Shown: positions 41,268-51,390 of the stretch, one piece after another
Position numbering within the stretch: position 1 is the first letter of the stretch
How the letters are laid out: each line of letters opens with the position of its first letter
Source: Zopfochytrium polystomum
Taxonomy: Eukaryota > Chytridiomycota > Chytridiomycetes > Chytridiales > Chytridiaceae
NCBI GenBank assembly: GCA_025765615.1
Contig: JAIVFJ010000020.1
Coordinates: 186,001-250,000 of the forward strand
Direction: 5' to 3'
DNA: 64,000 bases
Position numbers and translations under genes: made by a program
The notes under the pieces: generated by a model
Databases searched by the model: none
What the model saw: the letters and a program-made list of their open reading frames with translations, nothing else
Told to the model about the DNA's origin: nothing

Positions 41268-43265
41268 GCTGTGGGCAGGAGCAAAAGGGCCAGCACGGAG
41301 GAAAACCTTACGCCATAGGCAACGTAAGGAAACCGTACACTGGTTAAGGAAAAGCAATAAACAGGTATGACTGGCCACCAGGTGGCAGAACAATAAGAAA
41401 AGAATGCCCATATGAAATTTGTAGATGGAGAGCAAAGAAGCTTGAATGCAGGAATATAAGAAGCAATGCAGAAGAAGAAGAAGGGCAAGAAAGAGAAAGG
41501 AGAAAGAGAATGCAATACAAATAAAGAAAGGGGACAGAAACTAAGGCACACGACAAAGACCAATATGACTAAGATGGTAAGCACCTAAAGCAGCTGGTAA
41601 TGATTTTGTAAGATAATCTGCTGGTTGCTCGCCACCATGAATCCATTCCAGTCAAATCACTTGTCGATCAACCAGTTCCCTGATATAGTGATACTTAACC
41701 AGAATATGTTTTGACCTATTAGTGTAGAGATCGTTTGAGCTCAAATTGATAACGCCTTGGTTGTCAGTGTAGATTGGAATAGGAGTTGGGGATGGGAGCA
41801 TAAGTGCTGTGTGCTGTTGTGAGATGGCCTCCAGTTCTCTTCCTAGTTCTGAGACTGCAACGTATTCTGCTTGCTGAGGTGACAGCATAACTGTAGGACT
41901 GCAAGTTGATGCCCAGCTGATAGCGGTATTTCCAAACAAAACGAAGTAGCCAAGTTGTGATTTCCCATCAGCATGAACTCCATGAGCAGCATCCGAGTAG
42001 CTGAAAATTCCAGACCTTGTGTTGGAATAAAGCAAACCATACTCACGTGTACCATTGATATATTGAAGGACTCGAATGAGGATCTGCAAGTGGTGTTTGC
42101 TTGGGTCCTTGCTGAAGGCACCAAGATATGAGACTGCTGGTGCCAAGTCTGGTCGTGTGTGTGTTGCCAAATAGTTGATGCCACCAAGGATTGCTTGGTA
42201 GAGCTGTTGATTTGCTGTGGGCTCATCATTTTCTCGAGGTTGAAGAGTGAGAGGACTGGGGAGAGCAGTTACTGCTGTCTTCTTTCCATTGACTAGGTCT
42301 GCATGGCGTTGGAGTAACTCTTTGGTGTAAGCTCGTTGATGCAAGTAGATGCCAGTTGGTGTTCGATGAACTTCCATATTCAGTACGGTCTTGATATGAC
42401 CTAGTTCGCGGAGCTTATAGAAGGATTTTAGCAAATTGATGGCAGAGGTGATTTCCTCTGTGTGCCCAAAGAAACAAATATCATCGACATAGATAGCAAT
42501 GAAAATAATATGTTCCTTTGTGCGCTTGAAGAGGATGCACGGATCTGCTGCGCTTTGTTGGTAGTCGGCAGATTTGAGACGACCAATGAGTTCCTGGTAC
42601 CAACAACGCCCCGCTTGCTTGATACCATTGACAGCTTTGTGCAAAAGCCAGACCTTGCCATCCGAACGGTAGCCATCTGGTTGCTCCATGTAGATGGGGA
42701 CATCAAGTTTGCTGTTGAGGTAGGCATTGCTAATATCGACCATAGCTGTGTCCCAACCGTTTGAGGCTGTCATAGCAAGGAGCCATCGTAGACTATTGAT
42801 GCGAACAACAGGAGAGTGAGTGTTCCAGAAATCAACGCCACGACGCTGTGTAAAGCCCTTCGCCACTAGTCGTGCGCGAAAGCGCTCAATGCTGCCGTCC
42901 GGTCGAAGCTTGACCTTGTAAACCCATTTGTTCTGCACGACATTGACATTCTTGGGTCGATCAACGACTTCGAAGGCTGCAAGCATTCTGAGAGCGTCAA
43001 TCTCTGTTTGCTCTGCTGCAATCCACTCTTTGGACCACTTTCCACTCATGGCCTCAGTGCGTGTTACCGGGTCTGGACATTTGACACTGGTTAAATATAG
43101 ATGTCTGGATCGAGTATGTTTTGGAGATGGGCTGCGCGTAGGGCTGCATGGTGATTTGCGCACACGTGTAGGTGGAGGCTCTGGTGGTGGTGGTTCTGGT
43201 GGTGGCGCTTGACGTGGTAGGTCTCTAGCTGGTGTTTCAGCAATTGTTTTGTCATCAGGGGTATG
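41268..43265 (-). CDS. C2 pol exon 2: reverse transcriptase and RNase H (one stop)
   Basis: The exon would begin at 43265 (HTPDDKTIAETPARDLPRQ) after the predicted acceptor. A Pro-rich linker leads to RT: EQTEIDALRMLAAFEVVDRP, NKWVYKVKLRPDGSIERF, then IAIYVDDICFFGHTEE with the YVDD box near 42475. RNase H follows (YSDAAHGVHADGKSQLGYF, VMLSPQQAEYVAVSELGRE, YTDNQGVINLSSNDLYTN). A TGA at 41649-41651, where B has an Arg-like codon context, cuts the last 60 or so residues (LEWIHGGEQPADYLTKSL). The catalytic parts of RT and RNase H are otherwise complete. If the intron is not real, this frame simply opens at about 43427. Confidence 0.87.
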
Positions 43266-43796
43266 CTTTGGTGGTGTTAGTAAAATTACAGAGGTGTTTG
43301 TGAGTATTAGGATGCAGAAAAAGGAAATAGAAAAATCATTGGCAGGTGAGCCTTCTGCATGATGTGGCTCGGGACACCCCGTGCCAGAGAGCCTTCTCTT
43401 CCTCTCTCCACAGCCCGCCTTCCGCACTTTCCCCCATGCGTAACGTCAGGCGCCCAGGGACCTATCTCCCCTGGTGGTGTTCCTTACGGAATGGGCTCCC
43501 CAAACAGGCATCCATCCCTTCTGACTTGGGTCCACGCCACACTAGCTCCCGCAGGGTCAGTATGGCCCAGGGCCTTCGGTTGTGCCACCCACGTCACTCC
43601 CAGCTGAGAGTGCACCTGCAGTCACAGAGCCGGTCGCAGCCCTCACTCATCCGATTGGTCCCCCGGCTTTAGTGCTCGTAGGTAAGGCCCACTGGAGATG
43701 GCGTTAATTGCGGTAACACGGAGTCCAACCCGTCGTGCCGCCACCTCCAACACTTCTTGCTGTACATCGTTATCTGATTCACTTTTGCTGCCGTAC
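43266..43796 (-). other. Predicted 531-nt intron of C2 between integrase and RT
   Basis: The donor CAG|GTACGG is at 43796. The end TACTAAC-accaccaaAG is at 43266, with a textbook branch site 10 nt before the acceptor. Both exons are in phase 0 and in the same frame (531 = 3 x 177). Unspliced RNA would be read only five codons further (VRQQK) before TGA. The intron contains the structured segment 43344-43753. Splicing is inferred from sequence only. Confidence 0.5.
43344..43753 (-). ncRNA. Structured RNA segment between integrase and RT (C2 copy)
   Basis: In sense it starts GTGTTGGAGGTGGCGG and ends GGCTCACCT. Stems: GGTGGCG/CGCCATC, GCACG/CGTGT, GCCGG/CCGGC, long-range GGGCCTT/AAGGCCC, TTCC-GTAA-GGAA, CCAGGG/CCCTGG, CGCA/TGCG and CGGG-GTGT-CCCG. 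Compared with the B copies the paired bases change together while loops such as GGGGAAA and GNRA stay. A short alternative reading frame (SESDNDVQQEVLEVAARRVG) overlaps the first 100 nt, so part of the conservation could be coding. Confidence 0.65.
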
Positions 43797-46140
43797 CTGG
43801 ATCACTACATGTTCAATTGGTGCTAGTTCTGTGGAAGGTTGTCGTTCAGCTACCGCTGCTGGTCCTGGTTCTGGGAATTGATCCACACAAGCATTGGCTT
43901 CACGAAGGAGGTTGGTGATGTTTTGTTCAGTTGATGTAAGTTCATCTTTGCTGAGGAGTGGTGTTAGCTGATGAACGAGGTCCTGAGCAATATCCTCTGA
44001 TGCTGAGGTGCTGAGGCGAGGGAAACTGTCTTCTGCAACCACAAGGTCATCCAATCGATGAGTGATTACTCTACCCGTGCTGATGTCAATCAAACGAGCA
44101 ATGGAACGACCAATGTTTCCAATGTAAATTGCTGGTCGGGCGTGTTCTGCAAGCTTTTTAAACTGATGTGTTTGTCCACGTTCCTTTGATGTGATGTGAT
44201 ACAAACATCCTGAGCCAAAAACTCTGAATTGACTGATGCATGGAGGGAATCCAAGAAGCGTTTCAACTGGAGATAGTAATCCACGGCTGAGGACAGGAAG
44301 TGTATTGATGATATCTACTGCATGTCGAATCACGTATCCCCACCATGACCACGGTGAACCTGCATGTCTTAGAAGAGATCGTGTGACATCCATGACTGTT
44401 CGAACTGCTCGCTCTGCTTTCCCATTCAGCTCAGGTGTATGAGGTGGACTGACTTCAACGCGGATGCCACGTGATGCACAGAAACGGTTAAAAGCGAGTG
44501 AATTCAGTTCCCCACCATCAAAGCGGACGCCCTTTACACGAACATCCCTAACTGTCTCCAATTGTTGGATGATCTTAATGGCCTCTGGTAGTGCTTCTGA
44601 CTTTCTCTGAAGGTTCGTCGACCAGAGATAATTACTTGCATAGTCAATGGCAATGAGAGCAAAGCCATATTGTCCTTGAAACTTTGGTTTGACTTCCACT
44701 AGATCAAAGGCTAAACGTTCGCCTGGTAGTTTATCTGGAGGATCTGTATGTGGAATAGCAGCACGAGTCTGTTTGGCAATAATGCAGGCCTTACACGGTT
44801 CTTCCAGTAAGTCCAGCTTAATGTCAGGAAAGTCAGCACATGTACGGCGCTCCTTCATTGCTCGTAGTCTTGCATAAGGGATATGGCCGAGGCGTTCATG
44901 CATGCGCTGAGTGTTTGGAGCTTTGCTGTTGAGAAAGGCTGTGCGTATACTGAGTGTATCAACTGGTTCTGCAGAGCTGAAGAGGTTGTAAAATTTACTG
45001 GCGCAGTGTGCAATAAATTGTTTGCTGTAGTTGAAGTTGGGGTTTGCTGCTGTTGGGAACCATTGGAGACCATGTCTAAGAATCATTTGAAGGACGGCTG
45101 GATCTCCTTCCTCTGGACTGCTACGATAAATAGTACCAGGTTGAAGGTCTCGTGCAAGATGGAAGAAGCCACATAGTTGTAGGTCCCGATCAGCGACCAA
45201 GTTGACAGGACATTCTGGAGCATATTGGGCACCTTCAATTATAAGTGTGATGTTGTTGGCGAGTGGTATGAGAGCTTTGCCGTATCCTTCACAAGTAAGA
45301 ATAGGTCCTTCTTTGGCGATACGCATGCTAGATTTCTGCTGAGTATAACTATAGGGAATGAAGAGAGAGAAATCTCGAAGCGTTGTGACATTGCAACCGT
45401 TGTCGATGAGTACAGGAAAAGAAATTGGAAGGGAAGGGACGTTAACTGCAAATGCCCGGATTACTCCCGGGCCATCCAAAAATCCTGTTGACTTTCATCT
45501 AGTTCGGTCTCTGATTGGAGTTGCGTTTCCATCCACAATTGCTGTTCTGCAGCATACTGCTCACTTTGCTGGTCATCCCAATCACCGTTCTGTAGCAGAA
45601 GTGCTTGGTTTTCAGGTATCTGCTGTTGTGGAGGGTTTGGTTGCTGGAGTAAGAGCGCATTTGGATTTGCTGGTGGTCGATGCTGTTGCTGTTGCTGCAA
45701 TTGCTGAAGAAATGTGTTGGCACACTGTCGAGCAACATGACCATAGCCTCCACATGCATGACATTGGACTCCAAAAGACTGTTGCTGTGCAGGGTACCAA
45801 CTCCCCCCAGAGCCGCGTCCCATTGCGGTACCACCTGTTGCTGTTCCACGTGAACTTAGTCCTCGCCATGTTCCTCGGCCTCGGCCAAAACCACCATATG
45901 GGCGCGGTGTGTACTGTTGGGACTGAGGGTTTTGGTACTGCAAGGTTGTTGGGCGGATATTAGAATACGGCTGGTACTGCTGAGGTTTATGATAACTGCC
46001 ACGACCACGGAGTTGATTATAGTGTACTTTTGGCCGAATAATTACATTTGCTGTTGGTGTAGTGACTTCTGGAATGGCTGTTGTCAGGTCCCGCTCCTGT
46101 TGTGCTGCAAGTCGATCCCGCCTCGAGTTGTGTTGGTGGG
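43797..46140 (-). CDS. C2 gag C-terminus, protease and integrase (N-terminal gag missing)
   Basis: From 46140 reading left: SRRDRLAAQQERDLTTAIPEV, an RG-rich stretch, an intact CCHC knuckle (CHACGGYGHVARQC) and Gln-rich linker to MARE-stop near 45461. Protease and integrase follow in another frame (45479-43797): VLIDNGCNVTTLRDF with the catalytic Asp, HERLGHIPYARL, finger CKACIIAKQTRAAI, and core residues AFDLVEV, VRFDGGELN and NGKAERAV. The gag-protease frame change sits at GGATGGCCCGGGAG, where C2 has one more G than C1. The integrase looks intact. Confidence 0.85.
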
Positions 46141-46637
46141 AAGCTCTAATACAGCAATTTCGACGAGTTGAGTGCTAATTGAACAGTAAAAACGTGGACA
46201 GCTGTTATTCTGCAAGGAACCAGTCGAAGATCACGATATTTGGTGGATAGATAGAGTGGAAGTAGCTCTTTCCTGTGGTGGTAAGCGATTCCTGAAGCAA
46301 TTGAAAGAAGTTGCAAACGTAAACTCTCGAAATTCGGCGTCATCAGGTGGCTGATGTTGTGGATGAGTGCTGTTACACGCTCTGCAACGCTGCTGCAGAG
46401 AAAAACGATCGTCAAAACGTCTTCCCCAGTGTTAAAAGTGGTGTGGACGTGGTGAAATGGTGGGGGTACAAAAACTGAAGGTGTTGGTTCTGCAGGTAGT
46501 GATGCTGGTGATGTGTGGTGGTGAGTGGCACTGTTTGTTTACTCGTTTTTCAAGTGTGTTGCTGCGTTCTGCACGTTCTTCCTCGATTCTGCTTGTTGTT
46601 TATACTCCAGATGATTGGGATGGGTCACAATTTTGTA
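46141..46637 (-). other. C2 leader with self-complementary primer-binding site; gag start deleted
   Basis: Directly after the LTR (46637 to 46624 reading left) is TACAAAATTGTGAC, the exact complement of GTCACAATTTTGTA inside the LTR (46768-46755). The rest is leader sequence. The block EIIDDFE... found in C1 gag is absent; the junction of the deletion is near 46135-46150. Confidence 0.75.
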
Positions 46638-46883
46638 TGAAAGAAATGACTGCTGCTGTTTGTGGATGGTGGTGAACTACTCTGGTGGACTACTCTCTTG
46701 TGATGGTGAAGCTGAGATGGGAGACTGTTGCACAATGTATGCTGTTTGGCTTTATACAAAATTGTGACAAAGACCAGGTGACAAAAAATGCACCAAATCC
46801 TCATCACAGTTGGTGCTCCCATGCACCACAGTGTGAGGTGTTGCTCCTGCACACTGCTTACTGCAAAAACCCAAAATCTAACA
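46638..46883 (-). repeat. 5' LTR of C2
   Basis: 246 bp, TGTTAG at 46883 reading left. Contains GTCACAATTTTGTATAAAG (46768-46750). Confidence 0.95.
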
Positions 46884-47707
46884 GGTGGCTCCACGAAGTC
46901 CTCAGGGTTGCGGTTGCAGGCCTCCATAATCTTCAGGTAATCGAACAGACCAGTGATGTCTGTGATGGTGCCGTCATCAATCTTGCTCATATAGTGGTTG
47001 ACTTGGGGAAACCAGTATTTGTTGTTCTTGAAACTTTGGTTTAGTACATGGACAGCAGAATGAAAACTTAGGGTTATGTCAATCTGGTCGCGCATGTCGA
47101 TTGGAGTGAGTTCCCGTGCACGCTGTAGGGATGCATAGTGCGTCTCAAATTCCTGCTGGAAGTCCACGATTCTTTCTTTCTCTCCAATGCGGAGTTTCTT
47201 GAACTCGTCAATAAGGTTCATAACCTGTGCAGGGTCTACACGGCCAACTTTGCGCTTGAGTTCGGCAAGGGCCTCGAAGACAAAGTAGATGCCGCTAATC
47301 TTTTGCTTGAGGTTTTCGCCAACATGATTCCGAATGTGCATCATAGCCAGCTTGTTTTGCGCATAGGTTCCAGGAAAGACTGTTCCGTCTTCACTGAAGG
47401 TCCAGTAGCCGACATACTGTGGATGATTGGGTACATGTACTAGGCGGATACGCATGACATCTGATTGCTCCACATTGGGGGGTGCTGCAGCAGTCCAGTT
47501 GACGAATCCTGCACCGGCAGCAGCAGGGCCGGCTCCAGCAGCAGCGTCAGCACCAGCTCCAGCTCTGGCGGCGCCGGCACGTTGTGCTGCTTGAAGGCTA
47601 ACAGTAGCAAGTGCATCCTTGCCAGCGAGATAGCCAAGTACGTCTTCGTACCATGTGTCAAAGTAGATGGGGTTATTGAGGGCCCGGTGGACTAGTTTGA
47701 CGCTCAT
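46884..47707 (-). pseudogene. Element E gag N-terminal part, cut by C2
   Basis: ATG 47707 opens MSVKLVHRALNNPIYFDTWYEDVLGYLAGKD, a copia gag start. A Gly/Ala-rich segment (AGAARAGAGADAAAGAG) and a helical capsid-like region (AELKRKVGRVDPAQVMNLID, then HYASLQRARELTPID) follow. The frame is open for 275 codons to EDFVEPP, where C2 interrupts it. It continues at 41010 leftwards. Confidence 0.85.
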
Positions 47708-48040
47708 ATTGTGTCAGGGAAAAGGTTTGTTAAGGGGGTTCTGAAAGATGGGGTCGAAATGGAATTGGGATACTAAGCAATTGGATTTTCGACTTGTGAT
47801 AGGTCGCTTGCGAGAGAAATGGGTCACGTGATCGGTGGGCGAAGGGTTGCAAACAGTGGCTGTATAGCTGACTGGTGAAGACAATCTCTTTGCAAAAGCG
47901 GTGGTGGCGATCGGTGGGTGGCTGGTTCAACTCACTCTCGTCACGATCTCGGGTTGGGTTTGCTCGATCAATTGCTGGATCGATCGATCGCTCAATCGCT
48001 AAGCTGGTCTCTTCTTGCTCTGGAGAGCTCCCTGGTAAGG
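47708..48040 (-). other. Element E 5' leader
   Basis: About 330 nt between the short LTR and gag. It holds a GATCGATC cluster near 47970-47990. No TGG-starting tRNA complement follows the LTR (CCTTACCAGGG), and I found no match to the LTR. Confidence 0.55.
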
Positions 48041-48158
48041 TGTTGGAATCCGAGGCGGTGAGACAAGCAAGGCAGTACTGGTGGGAGTCAGGTGTGTGAT
48101 CAACTTCTCTTTTTTTCTTCTTTTACTTGATTGTCACATGCGGGGGCATATTCCAACA
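48041..48158 (-). repeat. Putative short 5' LTR of element E (118 bp)
   Basis: Bounded by TGTTGGAATA (48158, reading left) and GGATTCCAACA (48041), so the ends form a 9-10 bp inverted repeat beginning TG and ending CA. It lies at the right distance upstream of E gag. The partner LTR is lost beyond A3, so the identification is positional. Confidence 0.55.
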
Positions 48159-48324
48159 TTAACAGAGCCGATTGGAATCAAAATTGAAGAAAAGAGAAGA
48201 ACACAACTGTTACAAAAAAAAAGAAAATGAGAAACAAAAGTCCTTGTAGTTGGCAGACAAACAAAGTTGTCTGGTGCCGCAAGGAGCGTCTTTGATCAGA
48301 GATCACGATCAGTAAATATCCAGC
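48159..48324. other. A-rich spacer
   Basis: Unique, A-rich sequence between E and the small ORF; probably its 5' flank. I see no other feature. Confidence 0.4.
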
Positions 48325-49905
48325 ATGGAATCTCTACCCACAAACAGCCCAGAAGATTCTTGCCTCAGGGCCTTTTACGCACTGGTAGTTCTTGGAATCA
48401 CTCAGTGTGAAGTGGCTCTTCATTTCCATGTTGGTGATTGGTCATTGCGGAGATGGAAACAGTTGGGCGATGATCAAACCGTGAGAGCAACCCAGTTGAG
48501 ATTCGACCCACGGGGTACACTACGCCCGTTACTGATGATCCCTTTGAGAACTTCATCCAATCACATTGGATGGGGTGTTTGAAGGGCTCAGTAGATTCAA
48601 TACTTGAATGGGGCGCTCAGAAGGGCTAATCTGTTCTCAATAAAAAGAGATAGGCAAAGGCGGCTGTTGTTCTAGCTTTGTTCATCCTACCGGAAGGAAC
48701 AATGCAATTAGAACATGCACAAAAACGCTCAAACTACGCACTCTGCACATGTAACACAGCACAGCAAGCATGCAGAAGCGGTGTACCACTGCCCAATGCA
48801 TCGGAATTCCGCTCTCTGCACCGGAATTCCGCACTCTGCATCGGAATTCCGCTTCCTGATCTGGAATTCCTCTCTCTGCACCGGAATTCCGCTTCCTGAT
48901 CTGGAATTCCAGCTTTCCTGCTGTGCTGTGCAATCTGAGCAATGCAACAGGCATTTAGGAATCAGGGATTGCACCAATCACTGCATTTCTAAAAGTGAGA
49001 TAAAAACTGAGCTCACCAGAGATTGCACCAATCATTGGATTTCTAAAAACAAGGAAAAAAGCGGCTTGTTTCCCAAACAAGCTTCCTGATTTGGAAACAA
49101 CCAAACCAATTTACAAGCAACTGTTTCTCAAACAAGCTGTAAATTGGTTCCTGGTGGTACTCAGCCCAGACAAAGTGCTCAGCCCAAGGTGGTACTCAGC
49201 CCTGGCTGGTACTTAGCCCAGGGTGGTGCACAGCCCAGGCTGGTACTCAGCCCTGGGTGGTGCTCAGCCCAGGCTGGTACTTAGCCCTGGCTGGTACTCA
49301 GCCCTGAGTGATGCCCAGCACTGGGTGGTACTCAGCCCTGAATGGGTACTTAGCCCAGGCTGGGGATTGGTGCTCAGCCCTGAATGGGTACTTAGCCCAG
49401 GCTGGGGATTGGTGCTCAGCCTGTTTTATCTCATTTCTGTGGCCTGCTCTGTGCAGCCTGCTCCCTCTGTTTTCTGATGGCTCCAACCTGCAGGAGTATA
49501 AAAGCAGCAACCTCTCACAGAGATCAAACAAGGAATCCAACCCCCTCCTTGCTGCTTTGACAGAATCCAGTGCAAAACAAGCCAATCTCCCTTCCTCCAT
49601 TTGCTCTCTCTTCCATCTCTGCCCACTCACTCCTCTCTCCTCTCTCCAGCCTCTCACTCCTCTCCCTTTTTCCATCATCACTGCTCTCTCTCTCTCTCTC
49701 TCTTCATCCCCACACACACCAAGTCCCTCCAGTCCTGGGTGGGATTTCATCAAACCCCAAGTTCGATTGCGATCTTGAGCAATGGATTTGATCATTCATT
49801 GATAAACACCCACATATTTTGATGAGATACGTGGTGCTTTCATTGAATATTGGACTGAGCTCTCAAGAATCATTAACAAGCTGGGATACACATGCAAGGT
49901 TTGTT
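48325..49905 (+). pseudogene. HTH-like ORF split by a solo A LTR
   Basis: ATG 48325 opens MESLPTNSPEDSCLRAFY, then LGITQCEVALHFHVGDWSL, then RRWKQL, which looks like a helix-turn-helix. The frame runs to 48493 and, after removing the LTR and one aaccc copy, resumes in frame at 49758 with SSIAILSNGFDHSLINTHIF and stops. Deleting one T from the TTTT at about 49822 would continue it with DEIRGAFIEYWTELSRI. It is either an N-terminal piece of a transposase or a small host gene. I cannot assign a family. Confidence 0.45.
48494..49752 (+). mobile_element. Solo family-A LTR (1259 bp)
   Basis: The target duplication aaccc is perfect at 48489-48493 and 49753-49757. The first LTR base reads A instead of T. 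It ends TTTCATCA. There is no internal sequence, so this is the product of LTR-LTR recombination. Six GGAATTCC units; TATA box near 49497. Confidence 0.95.
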
Positions 49906-49976
49906 GTGTATCAGGGAGAGATGGAGGAGGCGGTGGGATATGTGGTGTATAGGGCTGGCAGTCGTTGTTGTACAAT
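49906..49976. other. Short G-rich spacer
   Basis: Nothing recognisable; possible 3' continuation of the HTH-like ORF or an intron start. Confidence 0.3.
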
Positions 49977-50515
49977 CTACTCTGAGTGAGTGAGTGGAAG
50001 GAGTGAATGAAGTGGAGATGTGTATTAGTGGGTGGTCCTTCTCCCCAACTTGGAGAGAAAGAGAAAAACTCTGTTATGAATTATTGATACATGATGATGA
50101 TATACATGCTGTAATAGTTGCTAGGCAAGTGTGACTAGCACAGAGTAAAAACCTCTCCAAAATTATCTGCTTGAGCAGAGGAGGAGGAAAACTGTTGACG
50201 CTGGGTTTCCGTTCCACTTAATACTCAGAGTATTTGTCATCAGCGCAAGCCAGCGCCCAGGTCTGCATTGGCAGTGGCTTGCTCTCCCACAGGCATTGTG
50301 AGAACGATAACTGACAGTCACAATAGGTTCAGGTCCGACTTGTGCCTCTTGCTGCTAACCAGTCAGTTCTGCCTAACACCCCCCTGTACCATGCATATCA
50401 TTATTGTGTATCAATTCATAAGAGAGTTTTTCTTCTCTCCAAGTTGGGGAAAAGGACCACCCACAAACACACGTCTCCACTTCATTCACTCCTTCCACTC
50501 ACTCACTCAGAGTAG
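49977..50515. repeat. Inverted repeat with ~130-bp arms around an LTR-like centre
   Basis: The left arm 49977-50108 (CTACTCTGAGTGAGTGAG...) and the right arm 50390-50515 (its reverse complement) are about 85-90% alike by eye. Between them is a purine tract (GCAGAGGAGGAGGAAAAC) followed at 50193 by TGTTGACGCTGGG, the start of an F-type LTR also found inside B1 and B2. It could be a foldback element or two oppositely oriented LTR fragments. Confidence 0.65.
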
Positions 50516-51390
50516 ACTGTTCACACATCAGCGTGCCAGCTATCTGGCTGCATCAAACACCGATTCTAGCTCAGAACCACATACCCTATCACCTCCAACA
50601 AACAGAATCAGCATAGCTCAACTTTAGAAACCATTTCGTTTGGGAGGCCCAAAACTTCCGACGCCCTCTCCCAGCCGACCCTGTCAACCAATTCAGGCTT
50701 GCTATAGTGCATTCAAAAGCCCTGAATCTCCTCTTTCCAACAAGCTATCACAGAGCCTCTACGTTGTCTTTATGGAATTTGATTGGCGTCCGAAGTCAAA
50801 AACGCTTCCTCAACTTTAAGTGACATTGTCACAACAGGGAGAAGCGATCAGAGGACGCCCTTGCACAACTGAATTTGCCTGCTTCTGCTCTTTTCATTGA
50901 TACCTAACGCGCCCTGCCACGACACCCACAGCAAGAGCCACAAGAGATTTTGATAAGGGGGGTCCAAAAAGTCGAACTACCACTACCTCCAACCACAATT
51001 TTGTCCTTTCTTGTGTGACAAGTCACCCAGCTGGACACCAAATTGCTCTAAGTTCTCTCCATTTTGTTCTCCAACACTTCCCAAGGGACAACACCACCAA
51101 AAGTTTGATTCTCAGCCTGAAACTTGGCACACAATCGCTATTCAACAGTGCCAACTTGCTATTCTGATTTGAGAATTTTTCGTTCATCAATCAGCTTGCA
51201 ACAAGCATTGTGTGCAACACACATCTTCTGGACCATTTCTCCATCAAGTACAGCATCAAACAACTCCTAGAGTCACTATTTGTCACCACCGCACTGTTGA
51301 GCAACTCCTCCAAATCTTTCCAGCTACTTTTTTTTTCCTGCAACAGAATCATCACTACGCACAACGCAATGTTGTCCAACCTAAACTTGT
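50516..51390 (+). other. Element F leader region
   Basis: Non-coding. Parts recall the B leader (for example GAATCTCCTCTTTCCAAC near 50725 against GATCTCCTCTTTCCAAC in B2 near 52845), suggesting a common ancestor of F and B/C leaders. Confidence 0.45.

Larger units (their letters stand above)
41011..46883 (-). mobile_element. C2: copia element with both LTRs (5873 bp)
   Basis: 3' LTR 41011-41256, 5' LTR 46638-46883, 246 bp each and identical on reading. Perfect target duplication ggtgg at 41006-41010 and 46884-46888, inside E gag. Despite its recent insertion it lacks the N-terminal half of gag and has a stop in RNase H, so it was either mobilised in trans or damaged afterwards. Confidence 0.95.
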
